DNA from: Plantago ovata
Taxonomy: Eukaryota; Streptophyta; Magnoliopsida; Lamiales; Plantaginaceae
Length of the DNA: 64,000 nt
Direction: 5' to 3'
Assembly: GCA_028274465.1 (NCBI GenBank)
Contig: CM051456.1
Location: forward strand, 109,359,397 to 109,423,396
In this document: positions 55,301 through 64,000 of the stretch, one piece after another
Position numbering within the stretch: position 1 is the first letter of the stretch
Layout of the letters: each line of letters starts with the position of its first letter
Notes under the pieces: model-generated
The model's input: only the letters and a program-made list of their open reading frames with translations
What the model was told of the DNA's origin: nothing
Database searches by the model: none
Made by a program: the position numbers and the translations under genes

Positions 55301-58300
55301 TTCACAGTGACTTAGGAATCATTTCTGATGCACTTGTGCCTGTGGAAAATTTGAATCTGAAGGGTCGGAAGTCGCATCAGCCTGTATTGGGGAGACTATC
55401 CCAAGTGCCTGGTTTAATCAATGATCATACATCAGAGATTATTCAAGAGAACACTTGTGAAAAGCATGCTAGACCATTCAAGAGGAGGAAAAATTATTGT
55501 GATGGAGCAATTGTTATTAATCCCTCACATGAGCCTGGCAACCTAGTGCTTCATGCTAATATTGGCAACTCGGATGCCAGTATACATGCTGCATCACCTG
55601 TCATTGATGCCATGGAACTCGATCAATCCTTGGAAGGTAGGATGGATGATATCTTAGGAAGCAACCCATGCATACCAATGAGAAAGGCTGATCTGACGAT
55701 TGACTATTATATGAAATTACTGGACCTGGATAATGAGGCTGATGAGAAGTCGTACTGTCAAGCTATTGCATCACCCCTATCTCCTACCCTTCCTGATATT
55801 GAGTTTCATAAGGATGAAGTAAATGAAGTGGATACTTCTGAGATAATGGTTGATAAGAGGTCACAGAATGGAGTGTGCAGTATAAAGGATAGTCTGGGGC
55901 CAATATCAAGCTGTGATGCATATGACTCGGAGAAGGAACCTTCCACTAATTTGGTATTGAATAACCTTGCTTCTAGAAATGATGATTCTGTTAAACTCCC
56001 GGAGAATACAGATATTTTTCAGTCAAGTCATGCTCAAGTTCATCAGACTGAGGTTTCTGGTGAAACTTTGAGCAGTGCGGATGTCTCTAGTTCAGGGAAT
56101 GAAGAAATGAAGACGTTATGTGAAAGGGGGATGACTTCAACCCATGGTAGGCTTCTGAAATATTACGTTATATCCTCGGATAATAGAGATAGCCATAGCA
56201 TTTTGAGGATTCTGCAGGCTGTCAGCAGTTGCATGCCTCAGTGTTGCCTTCTTGATTCAGCAGAACTCTTCCTTCAGAGTCTTATCACAAATTTGAACGC
56301 TGAAGATGTTTCGACGAAGTAAGTGAATCGACATAAATAGCCACTTTTCTTAGTACCAATCTGATATTTTGCTGCTTGCTTGTTTCTTGCATTCGGTCTC
56401 AACCGAAAACCTGGCTGATTCCATATATAGTATAAACTAGGAATAGAGACATTACCTCTGTTTGGATTAAAATTGTCTTTGATTCGTTTGATTGAGATTG
56501 ATTTTTGGTATAAAAATAAGATTGGCGTGAGGCACGAGAGTGATTTGATGTTTTATGGGTTTTGCAGGGTTCCATATTTTGATGACGGGTGTGTTAGCTT
56601 TTTTTAGGCTTCCCAAAATAAATGATGCTTTAGTTCTTTTAGCTTTATTTGTCCATTATTACCCCTACTTGTCCCCTTCATTGGTGACATATTATTTTAC
56701 TTTTTAAGTACATTCCTATAATTAATAGGGGCAGTTGCCAGTTGGTGGAAAAATAATTTCACCTTAATATGATATACTATGTGAAAACACCTAAAACGTC
56801 ACTTATAAAAAATGGAGGCGGTAACAGTTAAGTGCGTGTTCAAGGTTGAAAAGTGAGTTAAATCGATGAATTAAATTTGAGTCAGAGAGTGAATTCCATC
56901 CAGTACATATCCATTTGGTTTCCAAGCTCCATTTCTCGCCAACATTTTGTTACTATGTATAGGCACAGGCCCATGTATGCATATTCTGACATCCACAGAG
57001 ACACAAATGCTCTCATTGTGATGGTTCTATGTGCTTATAGCAACACGGTTCATTAGATTTATGCGTGCAGCTGTTATGAATCAGTCATGCCAAGATGGTT
57101 GTAGGTAGTGTTACAGCTCATTCCAGTGTTCACTCTGTACATTGTGCCAATTAGATGGCATATTGTTATATCATTCATTCGTTTCGAATTTGATTTTGTA
57201 GAAAACTGAACTTATATTTTATCTTTGGACCATTTGTAGGGAGCGGGTATGTGTGTTCTTTTGCATAATTCTGCATGCAGTTTCTGGGATTGAAACCGGA
57301 AGTTTGACAAATGCCTGCAGTGATGATTTCATCACATCTCTTACTTCCATCACTCTGCCCATCCGATCAGGTATTTATCAAAATAATTTGTTCTTAATTT
57401 TATTTTCCACTCCTTGGCGTGAAGTTTAGTTCATTACGTTTTTGTAAAGAAAATGTCTCGTTGTTTGCAGCACTCTCTGGTTTATCATTGAGAGGCTTAT
57501 TTGTGAAGTCATGTGATTTGGCTGAACTACTTGCACTTGTTGAAGACTTCATCGAGCAGAGAAAAGTATTTGCGTGTGCTGATTCATCTGCTGAGATGCA
57601 GGTCCTGTGCAGTGACAAATTAAACCTTGATTTGAACGGTAATGGTATAAGTCTGTATGAAGAGGCAGCTTCATCCCACCAATTGGTCGTTTCGAGTTGT
57701 CTTTTTGCATCAATATGCTCTGGGATTGATCACATTGGACTTGTTTGTGAGATATCATGCAATATCTTTTCGTTGGAGAATTTTGACCCTACCATTGCTT
57801 TGGCTATATTTCATGCTTTTTCCCACACATGTGGCTCTAAATATTTTAACCTTCGTGACTATGCCCTATCGATATCCGTTATAAAGTCACTGGTTATGTT
57901 TCTTGAGAAACGTGCTTTATCTACGAATTCTATATCCCAGACCACAATACAATCTAGGATTTGGTCGTGTAGCACCAGCTGCCCTTTCTCAGAAGGCACA
58001 CTTCCCGTGGAGAGTGTTGCTTCCTTGCTTGTAAATAAGCTTCAGGTGTATGGAAGATCTGTTTTGTGGACAGAGGATTCACGTGAAACTATGAACTCAC
58101 TATTTCCTGGAATTGCTGCCACTGAAGAGCGTACGGGAGGTTCAGCCACCAGAGAGTCAGTTCCATTGAGTACATCTGCAGAGAATATGTTCAGCTTCAT
58201 GAATATCCTTTCATTGGTTGAGATTTTAGCTTCTTTCATGGTATGGTTTTTTCTTTAAGTTTCTCCTCAAGTTAGAGCTGTTAACACTTTTGGTTTGTAT

Positions 58301-59245
58301 TTCTAACCATTATCTGTATCTGCATGCAGGGCTGGGATTGGACAAAAGTCAACTTCATGGGTCAATTTCGTGTATTTTTTGAATCACATCTCATGGAAGA
58401 TTCTTCTGCTGCTATCTTTGTACTACTTGGTCAAGTAGGAAGGTAAATTTGTTTCACACTCTAAACTTAAAGTGTCGATCTACAGTATGTTTCATGTGTG
58501 AATTATTTATGCATGTGAAGTTACCACGGTGACCCCCTTGGTGGTATACTTCCTCATCTTATAGACCATAGATCCTTCAAAATCATGATAAGCTTTGTGA
58601 TAGTCCTTATTTGCTGTCTTCACCACAGTTCATCTTGGGGGTGGGGTGGGGTGGGTGGGGGGGGGGGGGGTATGTTTTAAAATCATTTCATTTTGCTGAG
58701 AATGAATTATACTCCATCACTTCATTTATTATGCTTAGATCTTTTGTCTCCTAAACAATATACATTTCCTATTTATTTCTTATGAATTTCTGTTATTTGC
58801 TCAGAGTCCCATGACCATTCCCATATCTCTGCAAATATTGTCATTAATTCCTCATATAGTAATACTTATAGCAAACTTGTCTCTCTCTTACTTCCATACT
58901 CAACATTAACATCTTTAAAGAATTTTTACCTGTTGTTGTGTGATATGCAGGCTAGGAGTAGCTGCTAGGGGGTATGAGGACACAGGAGTTAAGGAACTAA
59001 GAAAGTGGTTATCTGCACTCCTCCACCAGAGCGTTTTCTCGAAACTGAACCTTGTAACACAATCCACTGTTATGACTGCTGTTCTTGGTCTTACTCCTCT
59101 GAATTTTGAAGATATTTTGCAGAGTAAAGATGAAACTCTATTAGCTTTGAGCACTTCCTTTGATACCAAATTAATACAGAAATGGTTCTCTCTCTTGAGC
59201 AAGGAACAACAGTCATTCTTCAGGCTGCAACTGAATGAGAAGTGA
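52322..59245 (+). CDS. MEE22: MEE22/EMB1611-like long coiled-coil protein
   Basis: Eight exons: 52322-52369, 52465-52594, 52782-54442, 54952-56318, 57240-57370, 57471-58240, 58330-58442, 58951-59245; every junction keeps the frame, giving 1504 residues. The N-terminus (AEDLVATEGKHCCDNPKCLK) leads into a coiled coil from about residue 25 to 510 rich in Lys/Glu, with four tandem repeats in the middle. The centre (roughly 560-1000) is low-complexity and Ser/Asp-rich. The C-terminal region is helical (LSLRGLFVKSCDLAELLALV, GWDWTKVNFMGQFRVFF, LRKWLSALLHQSVFSKLNLV). This order matches MEE22 (EMB1611) of Arabidopsis, needed for embryo/endosperm development and shoot meristem function; its molecular activity is unknown. 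Intron 4 (56319-57239) is 921 bp and holds AT-rich DNA without a gene. Intron 7 contains a strong G-run. Confidence 0.85.
53162..53794 (+). repeat. Internal coding repeats in the MEE22-like gene
   Basis: Four tandem coding units starting at 53162, 53330, 53498 and 53645 (56, 56, 49 and 49 codons; residues about 187-396). Each runs K-L-x-L-E-K-x-K, then a SER.KS block, then VEVEKQ. The last two units match closely at DNA level, so the array is still evolving. Confidence 0.8.
58637..58670 (+). other. G-quadruplex-forming G tract in intron 7
   Basis: Five or more G-runs (GGGGGTGGGGTGGGGTGGG then a run of about 14 G) on the sense strand, hence also in the pre-mRNA. Confidence 0.7.
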
Positions 59246-59949
59246 GACCAGTTAATAGCAATGTGTTTTGTCGCCCTGACAGGTGGTGTCTGCATGCCGG
59301 AACCTGAAAGTTGAGTTATTTTTTTCCTCTCATGAACTTGTACCAAGACTAATGCGAGGAAGTTTTGCTTGAACCTTCCTAGTTTGTGTAATATGCATGT
59401 TTATAAGCGTGCAAATGCTAGGGCGTTCTTTTCGTTCCTTCACTGAGTACTAGGAGGTTGTGCAGTCCAAAATGGTTTGCTAGATATCCTGAACAAACTT
59501 GGTTGCTCATGAGATCTCTTCTTTAAGCGATCAATAGTTTGTAGTTTGTAGAGTTCGTATCTGATTGTACTTTGTAGGCATCAAATCCAGTAAATATTGC
59601 ATCATTCTTGATCTAGGTAACCAAGAGATACCACTGTCTCAGTATCCGTTTGCTGGAAAGCTAGGTCTTTGATATCCATGTTCTGTAATCTGTATGCTGT
59701 TTTATATGTCCAATGGGCGTATGCATGGGCAAATGAAACATTTAACTCGTTTGGTTCAAATTTGTATGCGTACTATTGAAGTTCATACAAAATTTTGATT
59801 CACGCATTACACCATTTTGGACTGTCTGTCACTAGTAGTATAATACTATAACTCTAACTTAAACACTTGAAAATGGGTATCCGAATGATTGGCCTGACAG
59901 TTTAACCTTTTCAAGTTTTAACTACTATAGTATCCACTAATTTAGCCAT

Positions 59950-61060
59950 GGCAATTTCAGGATTTGGATCGGATCCGAATCAACTTATTATTGATCTAAA
60001 TCAAAAAGGAATTGTATCCTATATGGCTCAATTTTTTTGGTTCCAAAATGGTTATGGATCTAGATCCGGATCCGAGCCAAAACTAAACTAGATCCAACAT
60101 TGAATTAGGTTTGATCTAAAATTAAACCACTTTAGATCCAACATTGAATTAGTTTTGATCTAAAATCGAACCGTTTTGGATCCAAATAAATTAATATGAA
60201 TATACTGAAATTGAACCACTTTTGGATCCAATGGCACTTGAGCAGTACTGTAAACTTTTTTTTCTTTCTCTGAAGCGGCGAGTAGAACTGTAGTAGTAGC
60301 TATGTAATGGCTTCATTATCTCACACTCACACAAGGAATCATTCCTTTATTTGACCACTTCATTCTCCATTATTTGTCCCTGTATTTGTATTTGATTTGA
60401 TCATACTCAATACTCAATAATTAGGTGCTTTCTTGGATTCTTTTACTGTATCTCTCTCCATTTCATTTACTCTACTGTACTACTTCTCCGGTCTTCACCT
60501 TCAATAAGAACTCCATTGAATTCAATTCAAAATTCAATGGCCTCTCAAAAGAAATCAAAACAACAAATAGTAGTCTCCATGATGATAAAGCGAGTCTTTA
60601 TATATCTCCGACCCACTCACCCACTATTCCTCTCTCCGCTAATCCTCTTCGACATACTGTCCACCGACCTCCCACTTGACCCCAAACCACAACCCCATCT
60701 CTAAATTAGACTGGGTTGCCTCGGATTCACAACAAATGGTAGAAAATGGTGTATATAACTCCCACTGTCATCTCTAAATTCGGAGCAACAACAAGTGTGG
60801 AGAAAGGAGACGCATGGGCGGAGGTCGGCGGCGTGGAGGGAGGCAGCGACATTAGTTTTTGGAGAGGAAGTGTTTATAGGAGAGGAAGGAAGGAGTCAAT
60901 TTTTTTATCTGCCTAAATCAATTTATGCTCAACAGTCAACACATAGTTTTGTTTTGGTTTGGATCTGATTCAAGTCAAAATAATACTGGTTTTAAGATGG
61001 ATCTGATCCATTGGATTTGAGTTGGATCTGAGTAGACTTATTGGATTTAAGTCATTATTG
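59950..61060. mobile_element. Possible hAT-type non-autonomous element
   Basis: The left end (59950, CCATGGCAATTTCAGGATTTG) and right end (complement GTGGCAATAATGACTTAAAT) are weakly inverted and both lead into GGATC-rich tracts (59960-60240 and 60950-61040). The left tract contains a ~57-bp tandem doubling of GATCCAACATTGAATTAG. The plan, with GGCAAT ends and GGATCC-rich arms, resembles hAT-derived plant elements. Ends and target duplication are not certain. No coding sequence recognised within. Confidence 0.35.
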
Positions 61061-61077
61061 CCACTATCTATCGATTA

Positions 61078-61336
61078 CTCCCGTCCCTTCTAATTTATCC
61101 ACTTTGACTTTTTTCAGTCAACAGTTTTCAACTTTGACTCTCCATTACTTTTAAACTATAATAATAAATTATTTGACAAAATCATATTATGAAAATATAG
61201 TACTCAAATTATTATAATATAGTTTTATAATTTTATTAAATATTTTACGATTATAATTTAAGAGTAATTGAGAGTCAAAATTGAAAACTGATACCGAAAA
61301 AATCAAATTGAATACTTTCTACATGGGCAGAGTCAG
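61078..61336. mobile_element. Stowaway-like MITE
   Basis: Starts CTCCCGTCCCTTCTAATTTA; the complemented right end shares AAGTATTCAATTTGA-like and AGTTTTCAATTTTGACTCTC sequence with the left arm. TA at both flanks (61076-61077, 61337-61338). About 259 bp, AT-rich centre, no coding capacity. Confidence 0.75.
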
Positions 61337-61339
61337 TAG

Positions 61340-62942
61340 TAGTCTAATTTATCATTTACCTTCGACTTTTAGTCAAAATCCAAATGATTGGGATAGCCAG
61401 TTTTGGTAAGTATACTAAAGTTCCTAATCAATATTTTAGGTATTCCTTTTTTAACGTAAAATCAATACTTTATTTTTTCATGTTTAAATACTATTCCACA
61501 TCATCTATATTATTTTAAATTTGAACTTCATCTTTATAATTGTTTAACTCCATCCATATAGCAGAGATCCAAATTTACATATAATATTAATATAGTATTA
61601 TCAAACAAAATAACCCATTAAAAACGGTGTAAAAAACAAACGTAGACTATCATCGGAATGGAATACTCAATTATTTAGTAAAACTTTGATTACATATCTT
61701 ATTTCAATCTTAAAGTCGTGTTTGTTTGTCTTTCTCGTTCAAATTATATCACTTCAGATTTACTTGGTGAAAATTATATTACAACAAATAAGTTTAATTT
61801 AAATTTCTTCAAATGAACCAAACGAGACCAAAATCCTTAATCTGCCTCCAATCATTGGTCCAGTCAAACTACTATTCCGAATCTAGTAAATTTCTACTAA
61901 AAATTCTTACACCTAAATTTACTTCAAACCTTAGACTAAAAAGTAAGTATATAAAGAGGTTAATCTTTCATATTACATAGGAAGGGCCAAGTTCAACTTA
62001 TATACGGTCAGATCAGTCAAAATCTGATCAGTTAGTTTTAATATAAATAAATAAAACCTCTCAAATCAAACTATTTCAGAATTTATCTCCCCCTATATCT
62101 CTCTCTTTCAATTCTCTCACAAAATTTAGATTTTAGATCTGACACCACCTGTGCCGCCGCCACACCACCAACTCCGCGGCTGCGTCTCCACCAGTGGCGT
62201 ACCTACGTTAAGCCAAGGTGGGACAAGTGCCTCACCTCAAGTTTTGATGTGAAAGTACTATTATACCCCTGGACTATTTTAATATATCAAATATATCCCT
62301 GTTAATCACAACAAAATTCATACACCCTTTTCATTACCGCTATATTATCTTCTACGTTAATTCTCAAACTTCCAACTTTATTCTTTCCGACAAATTTCAA
62401 CTGCTACAGCGGCGCCATGAAACAATCAGGTAGAAGATGATCTAAATTCTTAATTTTGAGCTTCTTGATATCTTCTTCTAGAGATTTATATAACTTATTG
62501 TAATTTCTAGAAATTTATGGAAGAATGATAATACGATTTTCTATATATTGAGAATTCATATAAACTTGAATGGGTAGAGATAATTGATGGAGAATACGAT
62601 ATTGAGTTGTTAGTTGTTATTCTTGATTTATATATTGATGAAAAATAACTTGAGTGAAATGTACTGAAAACAATTCATTCCTTTATTTTGTTCTCCAAGC
62701 TACAAGACAAGAAAAATTAAATACTTTTGTTAGCCCTATTCCACTATCTCTCATCAAAATATATTATAGCATGATATGTATGGGATATTATCATTTTGAC
62801 TAAATGGGAACATTGTATATAGTGGGAGGGAGTAGTATTGTTGAACATATTTTCTCTATTTCACTGGTCTTCCGCAAGCATTTCTCCTCCACCGATCCTA
62901 AACAAAAGCACCTACTCCGTGATCCGTACGTCATGACCAACG
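61340..62942. other. Intergenic, no gene seen
   Basis: AT-rich DNA. 62190-62280 carries a CAGTGGCGTACCTACG stretch resembling the end of a decayed plant DNA transposon. Confidence 0.4.
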
Positions 62943-63342
62943 TGTTAGATATATTCTATTTTTGTGGTCTAAATATACACTTATTGAGATATAGTTTATT
63001 TTAGTATGTGTTGTTTCTACAGAGATTCTTTTGTTAAGTTTTAGCTATATTTTTGGGGCTTGACTCTGATGGTGAGAAAGAGTCCTAACTAACTCTGGAA
63101 TGGGTCCTGAACCTAACCTATATATAAGTGCCTCAGTATTTTCCATCGTACAACACTCTACAGAAGGAATAGGCTCAGATAAACCCTACTCCTCTTTTTT
63201 TCCCGTCTCTTTCTGTTTTGCAGGCAGAACCACAAATCATATTTTGCTGCAGCAGTTGTGCTCTGGACTCACAGAAATGAAACATGTCTGGAGGTAGGTC
63301 TTCTGACTTTTTCTGTATATTCTTATATGTGGTATCAGAGCC
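62943..63342 (+). mobile_element. LTR-type end with tRNA-Met primer site (copia-type), partial
   Basis: A probable 5' LTR from TGTTAGATATATTC (62943) to about 63329, followed at 63330-63342 by TGGTATCAGAGCC, the classic initiator-tRNA-Met primer-binding site. A TATA box (CTATATATAAG) lies inside at about 63118-63128. The element would extend past the right window edge, so neither its 3' LTR nor its state can be judged. No gag frame was recognised to 64000. Confidence 0.55.
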
Positions 63343-64000
63343 ACGTTAACTTCCTACTTGTTTCATTCTGAAAGCATGGTGTTTTGTATGTATGCCTATT
63401 GAGATTCAGTTTCTTAAACCCCTTTTGATTCACAAAATTTGCAGCCCTTTCTCTTTTCTGATTCAGAAACATCCAGATCAAATTTTATAAAATTAATTTT
63501 TACGGACAAAAAGGAAAGAAAGAATTCAGTTTTACAGTTTCAGATCTAAAACTTACCTTTTATGTATCGGTTAGTTTACACACCTTCAGTCTTCAATTTG
63601 AAGTTTTCTTCTGCCTTCCCGTTGTTTTGAATCTGGATCGGAGCAAAAAAAAAAAAAAAAAAAAATCGAAATAGGTTTTTTAAGCTGAACCTTCTTATTT
63701 CCTTTTTTTCTCTGTTCATTGCCGTCTGTATCTATGCGCCTGTATGTATGTATAACTCTGCAAGAACATTTTAGGGAAGAAAGTAAATAGTGAAAGACAA
63801 ATGTATGTATATAGTGCCGTTTCAGTTTCCCAACACCTTTATTGTTACTCCTGCATTCTTCTTCATTATAGTCTCTTGTCATTATCACACTGAATAGACA
63901 AAACATATAGTACCTCCCACGTGACTAGTGGGTTTTGAAGCCACTTTAATTAATTAAGTTTGACTTTTGACCAGCTTTATTTAAGTACTAGTAGTTCTTG

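Noticed and set aside
60425-60704. Two overlapping Pro/Ser-rich frames
   Set aside because: They lie inside a repeat-like region with no recognisable protein or splice support.

Overview
The window is nuclear DNA of a flowering plant. The genes have several GT-AG introns, and the families present (F-box/LRR, PLS-type PPR, XTH, plant CXE esterase, TPD1-like, MEE22) are plant lineages. AT-rich intergenic DNA is packed with Stowaway, Harbinger and Mutator-type MITEs, a SINE, and copia and gypsy relics. Family-level features fit a eudicot, perhaps an asterid, but the sequence alone does not fix the species.

Positions 1-29,000 are an accessory cluster. It holds F-box/LRR genes (a broken copy at 1-1318, an intact gene at 12137-14678, a fragment near 15640-16100, an intact gene at 26985-28974), two fasciclin-domain genes on the minus strand (4891-5580 and 16981-17673), one small TPD1-like secreted protein gene (2892-3415), and related gypsy relics. 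The same block (F-box, inverted FAS1 gene, gypsy relic, F-box upstream DNA) appears twice, so the region grew by tandem segmental duplication. Later transposons then landed differently in each copy. A Ty1/copia element (18929-23652, target site CGAAT) sits inside one gypsy relic. Two MITEs present in only one FAS1 copy have their empty sites preserved in the other copy. At 9399-11050 and 25257-25990 lie unusual terminal-inverted-repeat elements whose centres are GC-rich, self-complementary arrays (the largest built from about 26 GAGCTC hexamers). These are the strongest candidates for something little described.

Positions 29,300-37,300 hold a 1.1-kb Mutator-like element with a perfect 9-bp target duplication, an intact PhzF-family gene (31802-33877), a truncated second PhzF copy that has lost a key histidine (34525-35478), a third gypsy relic and a MITE.

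Positions 37,500-59,250 are gene-dense and ordinary: an intronless SIN3-type paired-amphipathic-helix protein, a plastid rhodanese protein like STR8 (8 exons, minus), a possible small protein, a mitochondrial/plastid PPR protein, a carboxylesterase, a xyloglucan endotransglucosylase/hydrolase and a long MEE22-like coiled-coil protein (8 exons). Reading frames join cleanly across all proposed introns. The last 4.7 kb is intergenic with MITE-type elements and, at the right edge, a copia-type LTR followed by a tRNA-Met primer site running out of the window.
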